Shown piece by piece: positions 17,258 to 25,843 of a stretch of DNA of 64,000 bases; position 1 is the first letter of the stretch; every line of letters begins with the position of its first letter. This stretch comes from Rossellomorea pakistanensis (GTDB lineage: Bacteria > Bacillota > Bacilli > Bacillales > Bacillaceae_B), in assembly GCF_016908495.1 (NCBI RefSeq), contig NZ_JAFBDZ010000004.1, positions 124,001 to 188,000 of the forward strand. Direction: 5' to 3'. The translations under genes were made by a program, and so were the position numbers. Below the pieces are notes generated by a model, which had not been told where the DNA came from, ran no database searches, and saw only the letters and a program-made list of their open reading frames with translations.

Positions 17258-19301
17258 AATCTATGCCCTCCGTTTCAACGACTAAATTGCCAAACCGATC
17301 CACTTCAATAGATTGACCAGGATAGATGACAGTCGATGAGGATTCTTCCTCTACTATTGCTGGCCCCTCGATATTCATCCCCGGCTCTAATTGATTCCGA
17401 TCATAGATATTAATAGATAGCCATCCCTCATTTTCGTAATAAACAGATCTTTTTTCCTTTAGGGCATTTTTGAGGGGTTTCCCGGTGACTTCCTGCTCTT
17501 TAATAATTGGTTTTGAGACAACTCCAAAAAGAGTAAGATGAATATTGACAATTTCCGTGCTAGCTTTTGGTAAACTAAAAGAATAATGTTGTTCATGTAA
17601 ATTGTGAAATTGATTTACTATTTCCTCTATTTCCTCTACCTCCACCTTATTTGTATTTAATGGTACTTTGACCGTATGTTCTTGCCCTTGATATCTCATA
17701 TCTACATAGCGTTGAACTATAATTTCTGAGTGTTTTTGATGTTCAATAAAATGCTGGATAGACTTTTCCTCCATGTCAGCAAGCGCCTGATTAAGGTTTT
17801 CCATTGAATTCTTTTGAAATGAAAGGATAGATGTTTTTAAATAGTCAGAGCGCAGGTCAGTCATCAGCATTCCCCATGCAGAAAATACAGAAGATGCCAT
17901 TGGGATAATCACCTTTTTAATACCTAATTCTTTCGCCAAAGCTGGAGCATGCATTGGCCCGCCTCCACCAAATGCTATCATCGAAAATTCCCTTGGATCA
18001 TATCCCTTTCGGACAGAAATCAACTTCAGTGCATTCAGCATATTGGAATTGGCAATTTGAATGATCCCCATTGCAGCATCATCGGTAGAAGAGCTAAAAG
18101 ATTGAGCGATTTTATTCTCAATGATTTCTTTTATACTCTTCATATCAACGAGATTTTCAAAATTTTTAGGAGAAAGTCTTCCTGTCACTAAATGGGCATC
18201 CGTCGTAGTAGGTTCTTCTCCTCCATTCCCATATGCTATTGGTCCTGGTGTGGATCCTGCTGATTGTGGCCCGACCTTCAATGAGCCTGATTCATCAATC
18301 CTTGCTATCGAACCACCCCCATTCCCAATCTCAACAATCTCCACAACTGGTGTTTTAATTGGATAGCCGGCATACCGATCATTTTTTTCAATATAGTAAT
18401 CAGTAGATACTTTTACCTCCCCTTGATGAATGAGGGAGCATTTGGCCGTAGTTCCGCCAATATCAAAAGCAAGAATATTTTTTTCGCCTATCATTTCTCC
18501 TAATACAGCAGCTCCTAAAATTCCTGCAACAGGACCAGACTCTACTAAGGCAATCGGGGTTTCTTTTGCTTGTTCAAAACTAGAAGTCCCCCCATTGGAT
18601 CTCATGATATATGTGGATCCTTCAATCCCATTAGAATGTAATTTTTCTTTTAATCGTTCCAAATAACTTGTGGCAATCGGCTTCACATAAGAATTTAATA
18701 CTGTGGTATTGGTCCTTTCATATTCCCGCCATTCCCTCGTAATTTCACTAGAAGCTGTAACCGCTACTTCCGGCCATAACTCTCGGATGATTTGTACCGC
18801 TTTTTGTTCATGAATATCGTTTCGATAGGAATGTAAGAAAGCGACTGCAATCGCTTCAACGTTTTCTTCCCGTAAATACTCAATCACCGACACCAAGTCT
18901 TCTTCATTTAAAGGTGCTATGATTTCCCCTTTATAATTTAATCTCTCCTCTACCTCTTGACGCAGATACCTAGGGACAAACGGTTTAGGTTTTTGATACC
19001 GAAAGTTATATAGATCTGGCCGATTACCTCGTGCAATCTCTATGACATCACGCATCCCTTTTGTCGTAATTAATGCCGTTTTTACTCCTTTTCTTTCAGT
19101 AAGAGTATTGATAACAACTGTCGAACCGTGTATGAAAGTAGAGATATCCTTCATATTTAACTCGCTTTTCCTAAGTACGTCCATTACTCCCTGTTCAAAA
19201 TTTGGCGGAGTTGAATGAGATTTTGAAAATCCAACGTCTCCATTCTGATCAATATATACACAATCTGTAAAAGTTCCACCAATATCAGTTGCTACTCGCA
19301 T
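17247..19301 (-). CDS. Hydantoinase A/oxoprolinase family protein
   Basis: 684 residues, the full HyuA length. The N-terminal phosphate motif is RVATDIGGTFTDCVYID (2-18); the second is ILAFDIGGTTAKCSLI near residue 280. The segment AFGGGGPMHAPALAKELG near 455 is typical. This subunit binds ATP and phosphorylates or activates the cyclic amide opened together with HyuB. AAGGAGG lies 8 bases upstream. It is first in a two-gene operon with a sigma-A promoter and the tripartite operator shared with the OPT transporter gene. It is only distantly similar to the 525-residue HyuA-like protein of the first operon. Confidence 0.9.
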   Translation of the reverse strand: MRVATDIGGTFTDCVYIDQNGDVGFSKSHSTPPNFEQGVMDVLRKSELNMKDISTFIHGSTVVINTLTERKGVKTALITTKGMRDVIEIARGNRPDLYNFRYQKPKPFVPRYLRQEVEERLNYKGEIIAPLNEEDLVSVIEYLREENVEAIAVAFLHSYRNDIHEQKAVQIIRELWPEVAVTASSEITREWREYERTNTTVLNSYVKPIATSYLERLKEKLHSNGIEGSTYIMRSNGGTSSFEQAKETPIALVESGPVAGILGAAVLGEMIGEKNILAFDIGGTTAKCSLIHQGEVKVSTDYYIEKNDRYAGYPIKTPVVEIVEIGNGGGSIARIDESGSLKVGPQSAGSTPGPIAYGNGGEEPTTTDAHLVTGRLSPKNFENLVDMKSIKEIIENKIAQSFSSSTDDAAMGIIQIANSNMLNALKLISVRKGYDPREFSMIAFGGGGPMHAPALAKELGIKKVIIPMASSVFSAWGMLMTDLRSDYLKTSILSFQKNSMENLNQALADMEEKSIQHFIEHQKHSEIIVQRYVDMRYQGQEHTVKVPLNTNKVEVEEIEEIVNQFHNLHEQHYSFSLPKASTEIVNIHLTLFGVVSKPIIKEQEVTGKPLKNALKEKRSVYYENEGWLSINIYDRNQLEPGMNIEGPAIVEEESSSTVIYPGQSIEVDRFGNLVVETEGIDYEA

Positions 19302-19319
19302 AAAGAACCTCCTTGTTTT

Positions 19320-19348
19320 GTATCTATAATAGAAACAACGTATCTATA
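19320..19348 (-). promoter_or_regulatory. Tripartite operator, copy 2 (hydantoinase operon promoter)
   Basis: Read on the minus strand: TATAGATAC, the spacer GTT, then GTTTCTATTATAGATAC. It is identical to the copy at 12890-12918 except for the spacer and one central base, and has the same 4-base distance to the -10. Identity in so AT-rich a background, at the same promoter position, argues for a common regulator. Confidence 0.82.
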
Positions 19349-19352
19349 TTTG

Positions 19353-19381
19353 ATTATATTATCTTTTCAGAATTTTATCAA
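19353..19381 (-). promoter_or_regulatory. Sigma-A promoter of the hydantoinase A/B operon
   Basis: Minus strand TTGATA (19381-19376), a 17-base spacer, TATAAT (19358-19353). Confidence 0.8.
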
Positions 19382-19455
19382 TTGTTGCTTAACGATATTT
19401 CAATAAATCTAATCCTCCATGCTTGAGCAGGGAAATCCCTCGCCCCACAAAAAAA

Positions 19456-19484
19456 CCTTAATTCCAGCTTGCTGAAAATTAAGG
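19456..19484. terminator. Intergenic hairpin
   Basis: CCTTAATTCCAGC paired with GCTGAAAATTAAGG around a 2-base loop, in the gap between the hydantoinase promoter and a small minus-strand gene. It probably ends transcription of that small gene (reading 19740 to 19582). A clear T tract is absent. Confidence 0.5.
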
Positions 19485-19581
19485 CATAAATATCTTTGGA
19501 GAATAGTGATTTAATTTGTTTAAAAGATGGACAATTGATTCTTTATTTTCACCACATACTTCTTTCAGTAAGGTTTAAAGG

Positions 19582-19740
19582 TTATGATTTCGTTTTGGTG
19601 GTTTTTTTATAAGTCTCTAGATCCAAATCAAAAAACTCATAAAAATCCATCATAAAACAATCTTTGTCTTTAATGACGAGTTTTGCTAAGATTATTTCAA
19701 AAATACATAACCCAAGTAATATGAGTACACCATTTACCAT
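19582..19740 (-). CDS. Small single-span membrane protein, hypothetical
   Basis: A 52-residue frame with an N-terminal hydrophobic helix (MVNGVLILLGLCIFEIILA) followed by a charged tail ending KKTTKTKS. AAGGAG lies 10 bases before the ATG. It is divergent from the LacI gene, and the palindrome at 19784-19797 lies between them. No family is recognised. Its ribosome binding site and the shared control region make it a plausible real gene, but its size leaves doubt. Confidence 0.5.
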   Translation of the reverse strand: MVNGVLILLGLCIFEIILAKLVIKDKDCFMMDFYEFFDLDLETYKKTTKTKS

Positions 19741-19783
19741 TCCCACATCACTCCTTCTTCTTTGTTAAAAAAAAGATAATTTA

Positions 19784-19797
19784 TGAAACGCGTTTCA
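19784..19797. promoter_or_regulatory. LacI-family operator
   Basis: TGAAACGCGTTTCA is a perfect 14-bp palindrome with the central CG typical of LacI/GalR operators. It is 41 bp before the lacI-type gene and 43 bp before the divergent small gene, so it may control both. Confidence 0.8.
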
Positions 19798-19838
19798 GGT
19801 CAAGTGTGTTATTTAAATGAAGAAAGGAAGTTTTATAA

Positions 19839-20816
19839 ATGGCAAACATTCGTGAGATTGCAAAGCTTGCTGGTGTTTCCGTTACAACGGTTTCGAGGGT
19901 ATTAAACGACCATCCTTATGTGAGCGAAGAGAAAAAATCTGCTGTTTATAAAGCGATGGAAGAACTGAATTACAATCGAAACATCAAAGCGATTCAATTA
20001 TCGAAAGGCATCTCCAACATGATTGGTGTCGTTCTTCCTACCATAGAACATCCCTATTTCAGTCGTATAGTTGAAGGCATTGCAGAAGAGGCGATAAAGC
20101 ATCACCTTCAAATCGTCTTATTCCAAACCAATTATGAAACGTCAAAAGAACTAGATGCTCTTGAGCTATTAAGAGGAAATTTAATGGATGGATTAGTGTT
20201 TTGCTCACGGGCGATTTCATTTGATACCCTTAATGAATACAAGGAGCACGGTCCAATTATTCTATGTGAGGATTCGGATCAAGAAGAATTCCCAACGATT
20301 AGTATTCCTCATGAACAAGCCTTTAAATTTGGGCTGGAATATTTAATTTCAAAGGGGCATACTCGTATCGCTTACAGTTTGGGAAGAAAAGAGGGAACGA
20401 ACAGCACGAAACGAAGAAAGGCATATGAAAATAAGATGAGAGAAATCAATCAACCACTCAGGGATGAATGGTTCTTTGATCAATGTTTATCCATTAAAGA
20501 CGGCCAACAGATTGGCAGAAAATATATGAATGTAAAAGAAAAACCAACCGCCATTCTAGTCAGCAATGATCAAGTTGCCGCTGGATTACTACTGGAGGCA
20601 AATGAATTGAAGCTTAAGATCCCAGAAGATCTTGCAGTATTAAGCTTTGATAACCAACCGATTTCAGAAGCTATGCACATTTCAACTATAGAAATACCCA
20701 TAATTGAGATGGGAAGAATGGCCGTCACGTCTATTATAAATTCCAAAAATAAAACGAATTCAACAGATAAAAAGATTACATTGCCATTTAGATTAGTGGA
20801 ACGCTCAACAGTGTGA
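19839..20816 (+). CDS. LacI family transcriptional regulator
   Basis: 325 residues. The DNA-binding head is [30 protein letters not shown] (4-33), followed by the hinge and a periplasmic-binding-like effector domain (NMIGVVLPTIEHPYFSRIVEGIAEEA; ILVSNDQVAAGLL; LAVLSFDNQP). AAAGGAAG lies before the ATG. The palindrome upstream indicates autoregulation. No sugar operon adjoins it; the neighbours are hydantoinase and cidAB genes, so its target may be the small divergent gene or a distant operon. Effector unknown. Confidence 0.92.
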   Translation: MANIREIAKLAGVSVTTVSRVLNDHPYVSEEKKSAVYKAMEELNYNRNIKAIQLSKGISNMIGVVLPTIEHPYFSRIVEGIAEEAIKHHLQIVLFQTNYETSKELDALELLRGNLMDGLVFCSRAISFDTLNEYKEHGPIILCEDSDQEEFPTISIPHEQAFKFGLEYLISKGHTRIAYSLGRKEGTNSTKRRKAYENKMREINQPLRDEWFFDQCLSIKDGQQIGRKYMNVKEKPTAILVSNDQVAAGLLLEANELKLKIPEDLAVLSFDNQPISEAMHISTIEIPIIEMGRMAVTSIINSKNKTNSTDKKITLPFRLVERSTV

Positions 20817-20865
20817 ATGGCCATTCGTCATAAAAGCTTCGTATTATATTGTTCCTTTGTAGGCA

Positions 20866-20898
20866 AAGGTGCCTTCCGTATTGTTGATTAGGCACCTT
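20866..20898. terminator. Hairpin between convergent lacI-type and lrgB-type genes
   Basis: AAGGTGCC and GGCACCTT form an 8-bp perfect stem with a 17-base loop. No strong T tract, so a weak shared terminator at best. Confidence 0.5.
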
Positions 20899-20921
20899 AC
20901 TGGTGAATTACCGAAGGATTC

Positions 20922-21614
20922 TTATATAAGATAGAGTCGGATGAATAGCGGAGCAATCAAGGACATGAACAGGGCAGATGTAATCATGGCGATACTCCCC
21001 ATTGCTCCTTCCAGTTCTCCCCACTCAAATGCACGGTTAGCCCCAATGGCTTGAGCAGAAGTTCCTAGTGCAAGTCCCAAAGCAATCTTGCTTCGAAAAC
21101 GACCGAATTTTAAAAGGACCGGCCCAGTAATAAGGGAAAAAACCGCAGAGATGACGACAAACAAAACTGTCAGAGACGGGACCCCACCTAGAGAATCAGA
21201 AATAGACAGAGCAATAGGAGCGGTAACCGATTTCGGTATGAGGGACAGCATCATGGTTTGATTCAAATGGACCACCTTTGCCAACAGCACGACGGAAGCA
21301 ACACCTGTTAAGGTACCTAGTAATACTGCGCAAACAATGATCAAAAGATGTTTTCTAATTATTTCAATCTGTTTGTACAAAGGTACAGCCAAAGAAACAG
21401 TGGCTGTTCCCAAAAGCAGCGAGAAGATTCCCGTACCCGATGAATAGCTCTCAAAATCCATATGAAATAACGTCAAAAGACAAATGATGGTGACCGTTAC
21501 CGTATATAATGGATTTAACCAAACCCTGTTAAACCTGCGAAACACTCTCACCCCCACGACATAACTTATAACCGTTATAATTGAGCATAAAAGAACATTA
21601 CTCATGATTTCCAT
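20922..21614 (-). CDS. CidB/LrgB family membrane protein
   Basis: About 230 residues from the chosen ATG at 21614, which has AGGAGG 7 bases upstream; a longer frame from 21644 lacks such a site. Multiple membrane segments and the family stretch LIPKSVTAPIALSISDSLGG with GTSAQAIGANRAFE are clear. CidB/LrgB proteins pair with CidA/LrgA in holin-like control of murein hydrolases; in Bacillus subtilis one such pair acts in pyruvate transport. The gene overlaps the CidA-type gene by 17 bp. Which of the Cid or Lrg branches it belongs to cannot be told here. Confidence 0.88.
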   Translation of the reverse strand: MEIMSNVLLCSIITVISYVVGVRVFRRFNRVWLNPLYTVTVTIICLLTLFHMDFESYSSGTGIFSLLLGTATVSLAVPLYKQIEIIRKHLLIIVCAVLLGTLTGVASVVLLAKVVHLNQTMMLSLIPKSVTAPIALSISDSLGGVPSLTVLFVVISAVFSLITGPVLLKFGRFRSKIALGLALGTSAQAIGANRAFEWGELEGAMGSIAMITSALFMSLIAPLFIRLYLI

Positions 21615-21963
21615 TATGTTTCCTCCTATCATAATACTCAGCAATATATGCAGTCACAAAAAGGATAAAAAAACTACTTGTGACCAAAATGATCGCCAGT
21701 TTGAATCCTTCCGCTCGAAAACTACCAGTATAGTGCAAAACACCAACAACAAATGGGATAAAGAGAAGTGTAATATGCTTGATATGCAGCTGGGCAACAG
21801 CTTCCACCCATGTTAGTTTACAGACTCCGAATAACAAAGAGATAAACAGTAACCCCATACCGACAATACTTCCTGGGATAGGGAGATCCAACCATGTTAC
21901 GAGATGGTTTCCTAAAAGATAAATGAAAAGAATTGTGAGAAACTGAGCAATAAAACGAACCAT
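21598..21963 (-). CDS. CidA/LrgA family membrane protein
   Basis: 121 residues with four membrane helices and the family hallmark LDLPIPGSIVGMGLLF (about 25-41) plus TLLFIPFVVGVLHY. GGAGGTG stands 8 bases before the ATG. It is the holin-like partner of the overlapping CidB/LrgB protein and first gene of this pair. The usual LysR or LytTR regulators of such pairs are not adjacent. It could function in pyruvate or other overflow-metabolite transport rather than lysis; the sequence does not decide. Confidence 0.88.
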   Translation of the reverse strand: MVRFIAQFLTILFIYLLGNHLVTWLDLPIPGSIVGMGLLFISLLFGVCKLTWVEAVAQLHIKHITLLFIPFVVGVLHYTGSFRAEGFKLAIILVTSSFFILFVTAYIAEYYDRRKHNGNHE

Positions 21964-22349
21964 AGAATGAGCACCTCCAGAATGATGACCTCCCTTTTTT
22001 AATTTATTTAACTTCCCTCTGAAATCAGTATTTCAAATCATTAGATTTTTTTCCTTAAATTTGTAAGGTTTTTTCACTTACTATTTTTATTTAGGACTCT
22101 GAGATATTACCTGTGAGTCATTTGTGAATGTACAAATAATAATTGTAAGGATATAGTGGATGACAATGGCATTAGTTATTAATTGGCATTAGAAAAGATG
22201 ACCCCAGTCTAGTACCGAAGTCATCCTTAAGTTTATAACCACTTTATTAAAATTCAATTCTATTAAAAATCAATTTAAATTCAATTACCCATTATCTATC
22301 TAATTAACTTATACTACTGCTGATATTATCTACTATATATACTATTCTA
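21964..22349. other. Intergenic region between cidA-type and yfcC-type genes
   Basis: 386 bp of AT-rich sequence. It should hold the promoter of the cidAB pair, though I see no convincing -35/-10. At 22197-22225 GATGAC and GTCATC form a hairpin followed on the minus strand by TTTT, a likely terminator of the YfcC gene, 125 bp downstream of its stop. No gene is seen. Confidence 0.5.
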
Positions 22350-23765
22350 TTAAAACGGGCCCCAGTTCATAAAAACACCGGCCGTTAGAAAAATGGCTCC
22401 GATAATGATCCAGATTAAAAGTAATGGAAACATAAATCGAATCCATTTAGTCCAAGAAATCCCTGCAATGGCGAGATTGGCCATTAGTATGCCTGATGTA
22501 GGGGTAATCGTATTGGTGAATCCATCACCCATCTTATAAGCCTGCACCGCTACTTGCCTTGGAATTTCCATTAGATCAGCAAGCGGGGTCATGATTGGCA
22601 TGACAATGACTGCCTGGCCACTTCCAGAAGAAACCAATATATTAAAAAGTAAATTAGCTACAAACATAACCAATGCTCCCACTACACTTGTAAAAGGTGT
22701 CATGACATTTGCCATTCCTTGTACAACGGTATCCAATATACGTCCATCTTCCAAGATTACAACAATAGAACGGGCCATCCCTATGATCATTGCTCCATAC
22801 ACAAGACCTTTGGCACCGTTGAAGAATTCAGTCACAAGTTTATTAGGAGACATTTTCGCAATAATCGCGGTACCTGCTGCAATAATCAAGAAGATGGCAG
22901 CCATTTCATTTAAAGACCATTTATACTGAAAGACACCAAACACATAAATTCCGATTCCAACAACAAGCCAAAGTAGAACAAGTTTATGCAGCCTAGTAAT
23001 CGAAATATCCTTATTTAATTGTTGTTTATCTTCAATCTTAGGAAATGGTTTCTTTCCTAAGACACTCTTGGACGGATCATTCTTAATCTTCTTTGCATAA
23101 TAAGCAACATAAGCAATGGTGGAAATGAGAATGGTTATGTAAATGATTACCCTAAAGCCGATACCTGAAAATAATGGAAGCTGGGCAATCTGTTGGGCCG
23201 TTCCTGTTGTTAGAGGGTCTAGAAATGCAGTATTAAACCCTGCATAAGCACCGAGATAAATAATTGATACTCCTACAATCGCATCAAGCTTCATAGATCT
23301 AGCAAGAATAATTCCAATAGGAATGAAGGCGATAACGGCATTGACAATAATGCCAAGTGCTCCAAATACCGAGAAAAGGATACTTACGACTGTGATTAAA
23401 AGCAATTCTTTGTTTTGGGTCTTTTCTATTGTTTTTAATATTAAAGCATCTATAGCACCTGTCGACTCAATAACTGCAAACGCTCCTCCAATAATTAAGA
23501 CCAGAAAAATCAAAGGAGCAGAGCTAATCATCCCCTCCTGAATAGCTAAGAATACATCCATTAAGCTAGCAGGTGAAGAATTAACCTGTTCGTAACTATT
23601 TGGGACGACCATTGTGATACCATCCACTTTTTCCCTAGTAAACTCCCCGGCAGGAATAATGTAAGTTAGGATTGAAATAAACGCTAAAATAGCAAACAAA
23701 ATGACATACGCATCAGGTATTCCCCAATTCATCCTTTTCTTAGTAGTGACCTTCTCAAGTTCCAT
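22350..23765 (-). CDS. YfcC family permease (DcuC/ion transporter superfamily)
   Basis: 471 residues with about 12 membrane segments. PAGEFTREKVDG after the first helix, APLIFLVLIIGGAFAVIESTGAIDALI, and the re-entrant VSSGSGQAVIVMPIMTPLAD and GDGFTNTITPTSG are typical of YfcC proteins, thought to carry amino acids or dicarboxylates. AAGGAGGG lies before the start. It diverges from the RpiR regulator and the amidohydrolase-racemase operon, with 114 bp between starts, so it probably imports their substrate, such as an N-acyl or D-amino acid. Substrate inferred from context. Confidence 0.85.
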   Translation of the reverse strand: MELEKVTTKKRMNWGIPDAYVILFAILAFISILTYIIPAGEFTREKVDGITMVVPNSYEQVNSSPASLMDVFLAIQEGMISSAPLIFLVLIIGGAFAVIESTGAIDALILKTIEKTQNKELLLITVVSILFSVFGALGIIVNAVIAFIPIGIILARSMKLDAIVGVSIIYLGAYAGFNTAFLDPLTTGTAQQIAQLPLFSGIGFRVIIYITILISTIAYVAYYAKKIKNDPSKSVLGKKPFPKIEDKQQLNKDISITRLHKLVLLWLVVGIGIYVFGVFQYKWSLNEMAAIFLIIAAGTAIIAKMSPNKLVTEFFNGAKGLVYGAMIIGMARSIVVILEDGRILDTVVQGMANVMTPFTSVVGALVMFVANLLFNILVSSGSGQAVIVMPIMTPLADLMEIPRQVAVQAYKMGDGFTNTITPTSGILMANLAIAGISWTKWIRFMFPLLLIWIIIGAIFLTAGVFMNWGPF

Positions 23766-23879
23766 TTAATACCCTCCTTCATAATTTTCTGAATATTTAG
23801 TTGACTATTTTAATAATAAATCATACAATTTAATTTAACAAGAATAAATCAAAAACTTTATTTATTGGAGAAGATACAC

Positions 23880-24677
23880 ATGTCCTATCTCGAGAAAACA
23901 CAAACTCATTATAATGATTTAACTAAAGGGCTAAAAAAAGTTGGAGAGTCACTACTATCTAATCCAGTATTATTTGCTACACACCCCGCAAAAAAAGTGG
24001 CTGAAATCATTGATGTCAGTGAAACCATGGTGATTCGATTCTGTAAAGCAATTGGCTTCAATGGCTATGGAGAATTACAGAAAGATGTGCAACAAAGATT
24101 GCTTTCTATTCAACCATCTAATCAAGAAATTCCCATCGAGAAATCCAATTCTTTTGAACAAGTCATGAGTATTGATGAGATTAATATTCATCAAACATCA
24201 AGGAATATGGACTGGGATACAGCCCAAGAAATTGTGAATCAGCTTGTCATCTCTAATGCAATTAGTGTGGTAGGCTATTACCACTCTTTTTCTTATGCCC
24301 ATTGGTTCTCTTTCCTTCTCAATAATTTATTGGAGAACACGACACTATATCGACCCGAAACGGACATAGGGATAACGAAAAAAGGGAAAAAAAACTGCGT
24401 AGTTATTTTTTCCTATTATCGATACGCGTTAGAAGCAATAAGATTAGCGCAAGAGGCAAGGGCGAATGGGAATACGATTATTGTGATAACAGATTCACAG
24501 CTTTCCCCCCTTGCTGAATACGGTGATTATATTTTAACCATCCATTCTGCTAAAAAATCTATTTTGGAAAAGGGTCCAGTGACATTTTCAGTATTGAATA
24601 CCTTGCTGCTCCATATCGCACAAAAAGTAGGAAAAATGGAGTTTGTGAATCCAACCAACAAATATTACATACAGTGA
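23880..24677 (+). CDS. MurR/RpiR family transcriptional regulator
   Basis: About 265 residues: an N-terminal HTH domain (VAEIIDVSETMVIRFCKAIGFNGYGELQKDVQ, about 40-70) and a C-terminal SIS domain (AISVVGYYHSFSYAHWF; NCVVIFSYYRYALEAIRLAQEARANGNTIIVITDS). The ATG at 23880 is preferred to the TTG at 23865, because GGAG lies 9 bases before it. The SIS part normally binds a phosphorylated sugar, yet the operon is amino-acid-like, so the effector is open. It is 14 bp upstream of the amidohydrolase gene and divergent from the YfcC permease gene. Confidence 0.88.
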   Translation: MSYLEKTQTHYNDLTKGLKKVGESLLSNPVLFATHPAKKVAEIIDVSETMVIRFCKAIGFNGYGELQKDVQQRLLSIQPSNQEIPIEKSNSFEQVMSIDEINIHQTSRNMDWDTAQEIVNQLVISNAISVVGYYHSFSYAHWFSFLLNNLLENTTLYRPETDIGITKKGKKNCVVIFSYYRYALEAIRLAQEARANGNTIIVITDSQLSPLAEYGDYILTIHSAKKSILEKGPVTFSVLNTLLLHIAQKVGKMEFVNPTNKYYIQ

Positions 24678-24691
24678 AAGGAGTTTTATGA

Positions 24692-25843
24692 TTGAAAACT
24701 CAATTCAAGGAAAAAATTAAATCAACTTTTCATTACTTACATACCTATCCAGAGGTAAGCTGGGAAGAAAGAAATACCACTGCCTATATTAAAAATCTCC
24801 TAGAGCAAGCTGGATGTAAAGTTCAAACATTTGAGGACTGTACAGGAGTCATAGGAGACTTTGGTAATTTTACAGGTCAAGTCCCGATTATAGCCATCCG
24901 TGCGGACATTGATGCTCTTTGGCAGGAAGTGAATGGTGAATTACAGGCTAATCATTCCTGTGGACATGATGCCCATATGACAATGGTTCTAGGAGTATTG
25001 TGGAATATCAAAGAGGATACTAGTTTGCAAGACAAAATCGGTGTCAGATTCATCTTCCAGCCTGCAGAGGAAGTGGGAGCAGGGGCACTCAAACTCGTTG
25101 AAAAAGGAGTTGTTGATGATGTTGATTACTTGTATGGCATCCATCTACGTCCCTACCAAGAAACCCCAAATGGTTTTGCTACTCCTGCCATTCAACACGG
25201 AGCTGCCGGTACAATTGAATTTGAAATCCATGGCGATGACGCCCATGGTGCACGACCTCATTTGACTCACAATGCTATTGAAATTGGAAACCACATTCTT
25301 AATGCTTTGAATACCATTCATCTAAACCCTAGTATTGCTCACTCTATCAAAGTCACGAAATTTTTGTCTGGTGGTAAGAATATCAATATTATTCCTGGTA
25401 AAGCATCCGTTGGAATTGATCTCCGCGCCCAAACAAATAGACTGATGGATCAATTAAAACAGAGAGTGCTTGATATTTTACAATCAACTGAAAAATTATA
25501 TGATACGGAAATTATCATTACGAACAATTACGGTATCGCTGCTGCAGAAGTAAGTAATGAAGCAAAAGAAGTAGCAAATAAAGCCATTATCAATGTTCTG
25601 GGGCATGCTAAATTAACCCCACCCCTGGTTACTCCAGGTGGAGATGATTTTCATTTCTATACATTAAAAAAACCTCACCTCAAAGCAACTATGGTTGGGC
25701 TTGGATGTGATTTAAAACCAGGACTCCATCACCCCAATATGACTTTCGAAAGAGAGTCCTTGTTTAATGGAATCAAAATTTTAACAGAAATTGTAAATCT
25801 GCACAGTAAAAAGGAGAGGTCATATGAAATCCATTACGATTAA
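24692..25843 (+). CDS. M20 family amidohydrolase (N-acyl-L-amino acid hydrolase type)
   Basis: 383 residues. The di-metal motif is NHSCGHDAHM (H88, C90, H92), QPAEEVGAGA carries the catalytic and metal-binding glutamates (E126, E127), and the dimerisation domain contains HGARPH. This is the M20D/IAA-amino-acid-hydrolase layout, cleaving N-acyl groups from amino acids. The start is TTG with AAAGGAG 8 bases before it; the ATG 4 bases earlier is out of frame. It overlaps the racemase gene by 20 bp. With that racemase it fits an N-succinyl-L-amino acid hydrolase in D-to-L amino acid conversion, as described in Geobacillus. Confidence 0.88.
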   Translation: MKTQFKEKIKSTFHYLHTYPEVSWEERNTTAYIKNLLEQAGCKVQTFEDCTGVIGDFGNFTGQVPIIAIRADIDALWQEVNGELQANHSCGHDAHMTMVLGVLWNIKEDTSLQDKIGVRFIFQPAEEVGAGALKLVEKGVVDDVDYLYGIHLRPYQETPNGFATPAIQHGAAGTIEFEIHGDDAHGARPHLTHNAIEIGNHILNALNTIHLNPSIAHSIKVTKFLSGGKNINIIPGKASVGIDLRAQTNRLMDQLKQRVLDILQSTEKLYDTEIIITNNYGIAAAEVSNEAKEVANKAIINVLGHAKLTPPLVTPGGDDFHFYTLKKPHLKATMVGLGCDLKPGLHHPNMTFERESLFNGIKILTEIVNLHSKKERSYEIHYD

